Source: Clostridiales bacterium (GTDB taxonomy: Bacteria > Bacillota > Clostridia > Peptostreptococcales > Natronincolaceae). From it: a stretch of 10,582 nucleotides of DNA. The stretch is from NCBI GenBank assembly GCA_012800145.1, contig JAAZJW010000283.1, positions 1 through 10,582 on the forward strand, in the 5' to 3' direction. A program made the position numbers and the translations under genes. This document shows, piece by piece, positions 1 through 5,106 of this stretch. The stretch's first letter is position 1. Each line of letters opens with the position of its first letter. The notes below the pieces were generated by a model that did no database searches, was not told where the DNA came from, and saw only the letters and a program-made list of their open reading frames with translations.

Positions 1-18
1 CTCGTTTTTAGGCCATTT

Positions 19-44
19 GAGATCCTTCGCTTCGCTCAGAATGA
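19..44. repeat. Dispersed repeat-like element (edge copy)
   Basis: The core GATCCTTCGCTTCGCTCAG (21-39), preceded by GA and followed by AATGA, reads on the minus strand as TCATTCTGAGCGAAGCGAAG followed by GATCTC. I recall this short sequence as a recurring intergenic repeat in many unrelated bacterial genomes. It contains a tandem CTTCG and a TGAG/CTCA inverted pair (18-21 and 35-38). It lies in non-coding DNA upstream of sigG. Only one copy is present here, so the repeat status rests on recall and not on this window. Confidence 0.5.
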
Positions 45-78
45 TATTTTTCACACAGTCTGCTGCACCTTTGTTCGG

Positions 79-128
79 GATTAGGTATTCTTGATAAAGG
101 TATAAATTTGGTTTAATGGTCAATAATC
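79..128 (+). promoter_or_regulatory. Possible SigF/SigG-type promoter of sigG
   Basis: Two overlapping forespore-type matches lie upstream of sigG. One is SigF-like: GATTA (79-83), 15-nt spacer, GGTATAAATT (99-108). The other is SigG-like: GTATA (100-104), 17-nt spacer, AATAATC (122-128), which matches the -35 fully and 5 of 7 positions of CATNNTA. sigG is known in Bacillus to be switched on by SigF and then to be autoregulated, so this arrangement is plausible. Each match alone is weak in A+T-rich DNA. Confidence 0.35.
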
Positions 129-173
129 TAAAGTAATAAAGGGGTAATTCATAGTGAAGGGACTGGAAAAACA

Positions 174-947
174 ATGCATATTAATAAGGTAGAAATTTGC
201 GGCGTAAACACATCAGAATTACCAGTACTAAAAAATAGTGAAATGAGGGTGTTATTTGATCGTATTCATAAGGGGGATGACAGCGCTAGGGAAGAATTTA
301 TCCAGGGCAATCTGAGACTAGTGTTGAGTGTAATTCAAAGATTTAACAATAGGGGCGAACATGTGGATGATTTATTTCAAGTTGGTTGTATAGGCCTCAT
401 AAAGGCTATTGACAATTTTGATTTAAGCCATAATGTTCGTTTTTCTACTTACGCGGTTCCTATGATTATCGGTGAAATACGCAGGTATCTGAGGGACAAT
501 AATTCAATCAGGGTAAGCAGGTCCCTGAGAGATATAGCATATAAGGCTCTCCAGGTGAGGGATCAGCTTACAAACAAACACTCCAAAGAACCGACCATAG
601 GACAGATTGCCGAAGAATTGAAAATACCGAGGGAAGAGGTTGTATTTGCGCTGGATGCCATACAGGATCCCGTTTCGCTGTTCGAACCGATTTACAATGA
701 TAGTGGTGATGCCATTTATGTAATGGATCAAGTAAGTGATGAAAAGAATGAGGATGAATATTGGATTGATGGGATTGCACTTAGGGAAGCTATGACAAAG
801 CTCAATAATAGGGAAAGACATATCTTATCACTAAGATTTTTTTTAGGCAGAACACAAATGGAGGTTGCCGAGGAAATAGGCATATCCCAGGCGCAGGTAT
901 CAAGGCTGGAAAAGACGGCCCTAAAGCATATGAGAAAATATATTTAG
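174..947 (+). CDS. sigG: RNA polymerase sporulation sigma factor SigG
   Basis: This is the sigma-70 family factor that directs late transcription in the forespore after engulfment. The 257-residue protein matches Bacillus SigG along its whole length, as I recall that sequence. It has the N-terminal NKVEICGV segment (residues 4-11), region 2 with NLRLVLSVIQRF and DDLFQVGCIGL (46-75), FSTYAVPMIIGEIRRYLRD (90-108), and region 4 with the helix-turn-helix TQMEVAEEIGISQAQVSR (227-244). ATG 174 is chosen because the N terminus aligns with SigG. The ribosome binding site is poor: AAGGG at 157-161 lies 12 nt away and only GGA at 165-167 is close. An out-of-frame mini-ORF overlaps the start, which may limit translation. 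The next gene downstream is ylmC/ymxH, as in the Bacillus sigG neighbourhood; sigE, the usual upstream partner, is not visible in this window. Confidence 0.97.
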   Translation: MHINKVEICGVNTSELPVLKNSEMRVLFDRIHKGDDSAREEFIQGNLRLVLSVIQRFNNRGEHVDDLFQVGCIGLIKAIDNFDLSHNVRFSTYAVPMIIGEIRRYLRDNNSIRVSRSLRDIAYKALQVRDQLTNKHSKEPTIGQIAEELKIPREEVVFALDAIQDPVSLFEPIYNDSGDAIYVMDQVSDEKNEDEYWIDGIALREAMTKLNNRERHILSLRFFLGRTQMEVAEEIGISQAQVSRLEKTALKHMRKYI

Positions 948-957
948 ATTAAAGGCA

Positions 958-1010
958 GACCGGGGGAATAGTTCTTCCGGTCCTTTTCATTGGACTATTC
1001 TCCGTTTTTG
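958..1010 (+). terminator. sigG terminator with two alternative hairpins
   Basis: Hairpin A pairs GACCGGGGGAA (958-968) with TTCTTCCGGTC (972-982) around a 3-nt loop, with two G-U pairs, and is followed by CTTTTC. Hairpin B pairs GGGGAATAGT (963-972) with ACTATTCTCC (994-1003), with one G-U pair, and is followed by GTTTTT. Both use 963-972, so they cannot form together. Hairpin B has the better U-tract and the more usual terminator form. Confidence 0.65.
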
Positions 1011-1073
1011 TAATAATTTCGGCCCTATACGTAATATAAATATAGGACAAAGATATTAAAGGGGGATTTTTAA

Positions 1074-1352
1074 ATGATAAAAGCATCCGACTTAACTGAA
1101 AAGGAGGTAGTATGTATAACCGATGGCAGAAGAATAGGAATGATTACAGATCTGGAGGTCGATTTAGAAAGAGGAAAAATCAATGCTATTGTAATTCCTG
1201 AAGGCAGGAAACTGATGGGATTATTTAACAAAGAACATGAATACGAAATCAGTTGGAATCAAATAAAAATGATAGGTGAAGATGTAATACTAATTGAATT
1301 GAGGGACAGAATAGAACCCACAAAATTTGTACATCCCGGGGAGGACATATAA
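1074..1352 (+). CDS. YlmC/YmxH-family sporulation protein (PRC-barrel)
   Basis: This 92-residue protein has the PRC-barrel-like fold signature of the YlmC/YmxH family: an early KEVVCITDGRRIGMITDLEVD (about residues 10-30), then a conserved strand with INAIVIPEG and a KLMGLF segment (about 37-51), then the basic/aromatic EYEISWNQIKMIGEDVILIE (about 56-75). The family is found in spore formers, and Bacillus carries two paralogues. The molecular role is not established. ATG 1074 follows a strong AAAGGGGGA site (1058-1066). Its position just after sigG and ahead of nrdR and pgeF matches the Bacillus sigG-ylmA-ylmC-ylmD neighbourhood. A hairpin terminator separates it from sigG, so it may have its own promoter, but I find no convincing one. 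Confidence 0.9.
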   Translation: MIKASDLTEKEVVCITDGRRIGMITDLEVDLERGKINAIVIPEGRKLMGLFNKEHEYEISWNQIKMIGEDVILIELRDRIEPTKFVHPGEDI

Positions 1353-1425
1353 TTCACCCTTCCTATTACACGAGTCCGACGTTTAGGTGTTCACCGACAA
1401 AATCTATCCTAAATTAATTCAGTGC

Positions 1426-1454
1426 TTGTTCAGTATATTCAAATATACTATACT
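1426..1454 (+). promoter_or_regulatory. Likely SigA promoter of nrdR
   Basis: TTGTTC (1426-1431) and TATACT (1449-1454) are separated by 17 nt. The -10 matches TATAAT at 5 of 6 positions; the -35 is weak, matching only TTG. The -10 overlaps the NrdR-box-like palindrome that follows, as expected for a repressed promoter. The spacer holds an 8-bp perfect inverted repeat. Confidence 0.5.
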
Positions 1455-1465
1455 ATAGATAGTGT
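1450..1465 (+). promoter_or_regulatory. NrdR box in the nrdR promoter
   Basis: ATACTATAGATAGTGT matches the NrdR box consensus ACACTATATATAGTGT at 14 of 16 positions (differences at positions 2 and 9). It lies on and just after the -10 region, 22 bp before the nrdR start. NrdR boxes usually occur as a pair about 31-32 bp apart. I see no good second box at that distance, so this may be a single site. Confidence 0.6.
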
Positions 1466-1486
1466 AAGTAGGGAGGAGGAACCACA

Positions 1487-1948
1487 TTGAAATGTCCCTT
1501 TTGTTCACATCAGGAATCAAAGGTAGTAGATTCGAGACCGACCGACGAAGGACAGGCAGTGAGAAGGCGGAGGGAATGCATGTTATGTGCAAAAAGGTTT
1601 ACTACATACGAAAAAATAGATGAAATCCCGTTGATAGTGGTTAAAAAAAATGGAAATCGTGAACCTTATGATAAAAATAAGATATTAAACGGGGTGATTA
1701 AATCTTGTGAGAAACGGCCTGTGTCCCTACAGGATATTGAAAAATTGGTGGATGGAATAGAAAGGCAATTATACAATACTATGGAACGGGAAATCACAAC
1801 AGAACTTATAGGTAATTTAGTGATTGATAAAATCAAGGAACTTGACGAGGTTGCTTATGTGAGATTCGCATCAGTATACAGGGAATTTAAGGATATAAAC
1901 ACCTTTATGGATGAAGTAAAAAAAATTTTAAATGAAAAATCCGGGTAG
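1487..1948 (+). CDS. nrdR: Transcriptional repressor NrdR
   Basis: NrdR represses ribonucleotide reductase genes in response to the ATP/dATP balance. The 153-residue length is typical. The N-terminal zinc ribbon has cysteines 3, 6, 31 and 34 (CPFC and CMLC) with the basic VRRRREC segment that contacts DNA. The ATP-cone domain spans about residues 46-136, with IPLIVVKKNG at its start and VAYVRFASVYREF near its end. The start is TTG 1487, because the protein must begin MKCPFC and the strong GGGAGGAGG site (1471-1479) is well spaced from it. pgeF follows 92 nt later. No ribonucleotide reductase gene is in view, so its targets lie elsewhere, apart from the probable self-regulation. Confidence 0.97.
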   Translation: MKCPFCSHQESKVVDSRPTDEGQAVRRRRECMLCAKRFTTYEKIDEIPLIVVKKNGNREPYDKNKILNGVIKSCEKRPVSLQDIEKLVDGIERQLYNTMEREITTELIGNLVIDKIKELDEVAYVRFASVYREFKDINTFMDEVKKILNEKSG

Positions 1949-1957
1949 ATCGGGAAG

Positions 1958-2059
1958 ATGGAGGCATGTGGCAAACAAAGCGTCCTCAGGCCACACCCTG
2001 GGTTTGATCCGCAAAGGAACTTTCAATTTGGGGGACAAAAATGGAATACGATATTATAA
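1958..2059 (+). CDS. Possible small ORF between nrdR and pgeF
   Basis: An ATG-initiated frame of 33 codons (MEACGKQSVLRPHPGFD..., ending KWNTIL) fills the nrdR-pgeF gap and overlaps the first 19 nt of pgeF. Its base composition is richer in G+C than the surrounding spacers. Only a weak GGGAAG sequence precedes the ATG, and I recognise no family. The same stretch can form a short hairpin (TGTGGC at 1967-1972 with GCCACA at 1990-1995). It may be non-coding leader sequence for pgeF. Confidence 0.2.
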   Translation: MEACGKQSVLRPHPGFDPQRNFQFGGQKWNTIL

Positions 2060-2895
2060 CCAAAAATAAAATTAAATATATAACATTCAAAAGGTTGGGA
2101 AATATGCCCTTCATTAAACATGGGTTCAGCACCAGACTCGGCGGGATTAGCGAAGGTGTTTACAGTTATTTAAATTTAGGTTTTAAAACCCTTGATTGTC
2201 CGGACAAAGTAAAAGAAAATATCAGGAAATTTGCACTAGCCGTAGGTGTAAATTATGAAAATTTGGTTATGTCGGATCAGGTGCACGGTGATACAATTAA
2301 AATTGTTACTAATAAAAACAAAGGAAAAGATTTCCCGCTACAAGGAGACAACAAGGGGATAGACGGCCTGGTTACCGATATCCCCGGCATACCTTTGATA
2401 GCCATATTTGCTGATTGTGTGCCTATATTTTTTGTGGATACTGTAAAAAAAATAATCGGTTTAGCACATGCCGGGTGGAAAGGTACCAAGCTAAAAATAG
2501 GAGAGAAAATGGTGCAGACCATGGTGAATGTCTATGGTTCAAAAACCGGTGAAATAACAGCTGTTATTGGACCATCCATAGGCAAGTGCTGTTACGAAGT
2601 AGGTAAGGTTGTTATAGAGCAATTTAATAAAACCTTTGAGGACACATCGACTTTTGTAGAAATCAGTAGGGTCAGTTTCAATCGGTTATCCGGCCATGAG
2701 AATTGTTCACCTAATTTTCAGTATCATCTGGATTTATGGGAAGCAAATCGTATTGTTCTGAATGGGGCAGGTATATTAAACAAAAATATTATAATATCAA
2801 ATTTGTGCACTGGTTGTAATCAGGACTTGTTTTATTCCCATAGAAAAGAAAAAGGTAATACAGGTAGAATGGGTGCCATAATACAACTAGTATAA
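2041..2895 (+). CDS. pgeF: Peptidoglycan editing factor / purine nucleoside phosphorylase, PgeF (YlmD/YfiH/LACC1 family)
   Basis: This multicopper-polyphenol-oxidoreductase-like (DUF152) family includes E. coli YfiH, linked to peptidoglycan composition, and human LACC1. Members have purine nucleoside phosphorylase and adenosine deaminase activity. The 284 residues carry the family motifs: KHGFSTRLGG (26-35), DQVHGD (79-84), ADCVPIF (124-130), HAGWKGT (143-149), GPSIGKCCYEVG, and a C-terminal CTGC...FYSHR...GRMGAII. The putative metal and catalytic residues H82, C126 and H143 are all present. ATG 2041 follows TTGGGGGA (2029-2035). It follows nrdR and is closed by a strong terminator. Position near sigG and ylmC matches Bacillus ylmD. 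The physiological role in this organism is inferred from the family. Confidence 0.95.
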   Translation: MEYDIITKNKIKYITFKRLGNMPFIKHGFSTRLGGISEGVYSYLNLGFKTLDCPDKVKENIRKFALAVGVNYENLVMSDQVHGDTIKIVTNKNKGKDFPLQGDNKGIDGLVTDIPGIPLIAIFADCVPIFFVDTVKKIIGLAHAGWKGTKLKIGEKMVQTMVNVYGSKTGEITAVIGPSIGKCCYEVGKVVIEQFNKTFEDTSTFVEISRVSFNRLSGHENCSPNFQYHLDLWEANRIVLNGAGILNKNIIISNLCTGCNQDLFYSHRKEKGNTGRMGAIIQLV

Positions 2896-2912
2896 TGTAA
2901 GGAACCTATAAC

Positions 2913-2944
2913 AAGATGTCAATAATTCTGACATCTTTTTTATT
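2913..2944 (+). terminator. Rho-independent terminator after pgeF
   Basis: AAGATGTCA (2913-2921) pairs perfectly with TGACATCTT (2929-2937) across a 7-nt loop, and TTTTTTATTTT follows directly. It lies 17 nt after the pgeF stop and separates the nrdR-pgeF unit from the next cluster. Confidence 0.93.
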
Positions 2945-3007
2945 TTGTATAAGGATTAATAAGGAAAGTTCCCGGACATTTGTTTTTGAATTTTAGCAAA
3001 GCCCTTT

Positions 3008-3037
3008 GTATAGTTTAATTATTGTCAGGGAAACCTA
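3008..3037 (+). promoter_or_regulatory. SigF-like (forespore) promoter of the spoIIP-YIEGIA cluster
   Basis: GTATA (3008-3012), a 15-nt spacer, then GGGAAACCTA (3028-3037). Against the SigF pattern GYWTA-N15/16-GGNNANAMTR as I know it, the -35 fits fully and the -10 misses only one position, with correct spacing. Transcription would start near 3043-3045, giving a leader of about 105 nt. The sporulation character of the downstream genes supports the call. SigF and SigG consensus sequences overlap, so SigG recognition is also possible. Confidence 0.6.
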
Positions 3038-3063
3038 AATTCAATAAAACAATTTAATTTATA

Positions 3064-3129
3064 GGGCCGGTAGGGAGGTTTTCATTAACTGTTTGGCCGG
3101 ATGGCCGAAAAAAACCTATCCCCCGGTCT
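3064..3129 (+). other. Long leader hairpin before the spoIIP-YIEGIA cluster
   Basis: GGGCCGG (3064-3070), GGG (3073-3075) and AGGTTTT (3076-3082) pair with AAAACCT (3111-3117), CCC (3120-3122) and CCGGTCT (3123-3129). That gives about 17 base pairs, with a TA and an AT bulge and two G-U pairs. The apical loop contains a second small hairpin, TTTGGCC (3092-3098) with GGCCGAAA (3103-3110). There is no U-tract after it, so it is not an intrinsic terminator. It ends six bases before the ribosome binding site. I do not recognise a known riboswitch class. Confidence 0.6.
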
Positions 3130-3148
3130 ATCTTGAGGAGGAATCAAA

Positions 3149-3910
3149 ATGTCTGGTGGAATGATTTTACTGGTAATTGTGACAATACTTGTTTTAGCGG
3201 GTTTAGGGCATAGGGTGCTCGATAGATTGAGGCTCAGTGACCTATCAGCTCTTGCTATACTTGTTGCAATAATACTGTCAACAATTTTTATTCCCAATAT
3301 TAAATTGGCCAATAACATATCCATTAACATTGGAGGATTTGCCATACCCGTGGCCCTGGCTGTTTATCTGTTTATCAAGGCTGAAACAAAAGAAGAAAAA
3401 GCCAGATCTGTTATTGGTGCCGTTGTAGCAGGTATTGCAATCTATCTGATACAAAGGTTTGTGCTCCCTCCGGAGCCGGAGAATCTCCCCATCGACCCTA
3501 ATTTTATTTACCCTGTTGTGGGTGCCATAGTAGCGTATGCATTAGGACGCTCCAGAAGGGGTGCATTTATTGCAGGAGTAATGGGGGTTGTGATTAGTGA
3601 TTTAATCCAGCTTGTTTTGAATAGTATCAACAATGTGCCTGCACCGACAGATTTTGGTGGGGCGGGTGGAGTAGACACCACAGTCATTACAGGTATTTTG
3701 GCTGTTCTGATGGCAGAAATATTTGGGGAAACTAGGGAAAAATTGCAGGGGGGCACAGAACAAAAACATGCACATTTTGAAAAGGGGCATTTTGTCAGTA
3801 CTTTAGGCGAAAGTCAAAAAGAAAATGAAACTCAGATGAGTGGGGAAATTGACATGGAAGATGAAACTGAACAGGATGAAACCGGGGGTGATATAGATGA
3901 AAAAGAATAG
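3149..3910 (+). CDS. Polytopic membrane protein, DUF1614-like
   Basis: This 253-residue protein is almost entirely hydrophobic up to residue 193. Candidate membrane segments are at about 4-20, 33-49, 59-77, 87-104, 118-132, 138-157 and 177-193. RLRLSDLSALAILVAIILS (27-45) followed by ISINIGGFAIPVALAVYLF (58-76) resembles the DUF1614 family, whose function is unknown. I make that assignment from recalled sequence pattern. The last 55 residues form a soluble, strongly acidic tail rich in E, D, Q and G. ATG 3149 follows GAGGAGGA (3135-3142) with ideal spacing. It is the first gene of the cluster, and its end overlaps the SpoIIP-family gene by 14 nt, which implies coupled translation. A membrane partner or scaffold for the next two proteins is a reasonable inference, but unproven. 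Confidence 0.8.
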   Translation: MSGGMILLVIVTILVLAGLGHRVLDRLRLSDLSALAILVAIILSTIFIPNIKLANNISINIGGFAIPVALAVYLFIKAETKEEKARSVIGAVVAGIAIYLIQRFVLPPEPENLPIDPNFIYPVVGAIVAYALGRSRRGAFIAGVMGVVISDLIQLVLNSINNVPAPTDFGGAGGVDTTVITGILAVLMAEIFGETREKLQGGTEQKHAHFEKGHFVSTLGESQKENETQMSGEIDMEDETEQDETGGDIDEKE

Positions 3911-5090
3911 ATTGGTTTGTATATTGTTATTACTGATTACATTGACAACACAATTTGTAGTTGCTGACGATTGGTATGGTGAAAAAGGGGGTTATTATAA
4001 GGTATACGATATAGATAGTGATAAGATATTATTTCAAATTGCCAGGGAGGTTGTGAAAGATGACCAGTATTTAAGCGGCGATAATAAAATGTATAAGGTA
4101 ATCAGAGCGAACAAAAAGAGTCAAATTGCGTATGCACAGTTTGTGGAAGATGTGCTGTTACCTGAAATTGACGAAGATATATTTTCTAATATTAAACTAA
4201 CCATGCAGGATGGGCTGGACATAAGTTCAATACCGGCGCAAGCAGAACAAAAAGACAAAGATAAAAGAAAGGTAGCAATATATTCTACTCATAGTTCAGA
4301 ATCCTTTGTTCCATCTGAAGGTACAGATAGTAAAGAGGGCAAAGGCGGAATACTTAAGGTAGCACAAAAGTTAAAACAGGGATTTGAAAAAAATGGTGTG
4401 AAGGCAACACTTGATGCCACGCTTCACAGTCCCCACGATGCGGGAGCCTATAAAAGATCCCGTAGGACCGCATTACAATTAATAAGAAAGGAGCACCCCA
4501 CTGCTTTAATTGATGTACACAGGGACGCTGTACCTGCAGAAGAATATTTAGTGGAAATCAAGGGGAAACCGGCAGCAAAAGTAAGGCTGGTTGTGGGAAG
4601 AAGAAATCAAAATTTTAAGGCTAATGAGGACATGGCAAAGAAAATAAAGGCAGCGGCAGATAAAATGTATCCGAACATGATCAAGGATATTTTCTTTGGA
4701 CAAGGAGACTATAACCAAGACCTTACACCTAGGGCTATACTTACAGAAATAGGGACCCATGGACATATGAGAGAAAGATCGGAAAAGTCTGCAGGCTTTT
4801 TGTCCGAAGCAATTACGGTAGCCCTTTTTGGGAACGTTTTTAGGGATAGTGGAGGTGCAAAAACAGGCACAGGAGGCGGAGATACATCAAAAAAGGTGAA
4901 GTTCGATGAGCCGGGCAGCAAAAGCAGTAAGGGGTCAGGTGCCGGGATACTGGGGATTTTGGCCATAGCTGTTGTTGGTGGGGTAGGATTTCTATTTTTG
5001 AGTACCGGAAGTGAGGAATGGAAATCCAAAATGTCCAATTTTAGACAGGAATTTATGAACTTTTTAGGGAGAAATAAAAGCAAAAAATAG
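3897..5090 (+). CDS. SpoIIP-family cell wall hydrolase with C-terminal membrane anchor
   Basis: SpoIIP proteins are peptidoglycan amidases/endopeptidases that act in the engulfing septum. The 397-residue product starts with a signal sequence or anchor (KKNR then LVCILLLLITLTTQFVVA, residues 2-23). The catalytic domain spans about 125-312, with YSTHSSESFVPSEG (129-142), AYKRSRRTALQLI (184-196), DVHRD (206-210) and ILTEIGTHGH (281-290). H132, E141 or E135, H208 and E284 are the likely zinc and catalytic residues by analogy with amidase_3-like enzymes. A Gly/Ser/Lys linker (318-349) leads to a second membrane segment (about 350-369) and a basic tail. Typical SpoIIP, as I know it, has only the N-terminal anchor. 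ATG 3897 sits inside the preceding gene, after GGGGGTGA. Because of the context and the extra anchor, I think it is a SpoIIP paralogue and not necessarily the engulfment enzyme itself. Confidence 0.88.
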   Translation: MKKNRLVCILLLLITLTTQFVVADDWYGEKGGYYKVYDIDSDKILFQIAREVVKDDQYLSGDNKMYKVIRANKKSQIAYAQFVEDVLLPEIDEDIFSNIKLTMQDGLDISSIPAQAEQKDKDKRKVAIYSTHSSESFVPSEGTDSKEGKGGILKVAQKLKQGFEKNGVKATLDATLHSPHDAGAYKRSRRTALQLIRKEHPTALIDVHRDAVPAEEYLVEIKGKPAAKVRLVVGRRNQNFKANEDMAKKIKAAADKMYPNMIKDIFFGQGDYNQDLTPRAILTEIGTHGHMRERSEKSAGFLSEAITVALFGNVFRDSGGAKTGTGGGDTSKKVKFDEPGSKSSKGSGAGILGILAIAVVGGVGFLFLSTGSEEWKSKMSNFRQEFMNFLGRNKSKK

Positions 5091-5106
5091 ATGGGTGGTC
5101 TAACTA

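Noticed and set aside
1008..1046. Promoter for ylmC/ymxH (TTGTAA, TAATAT or TATAAA, and a CCTATA/TATAGG inverted repeat)
   Set aside because: No pair of elements has both acceptable sequence and spacing; in this A+T-rich spacer the matches are not distinctive.
1386..1395. GGTG/CACC inverted repeat after ylmC/ymxH as a terminator
   Set aside because: The loop would be only 2 nt and no U-tract follows.
1949..2040. c-di-GMP riboswitch suggested by GGCAAAC in the nrdR-pgeF spacer
   Set aside because: The stretch is too short and lacks the paired helices and conserved tetraloop contacts expected for that class.
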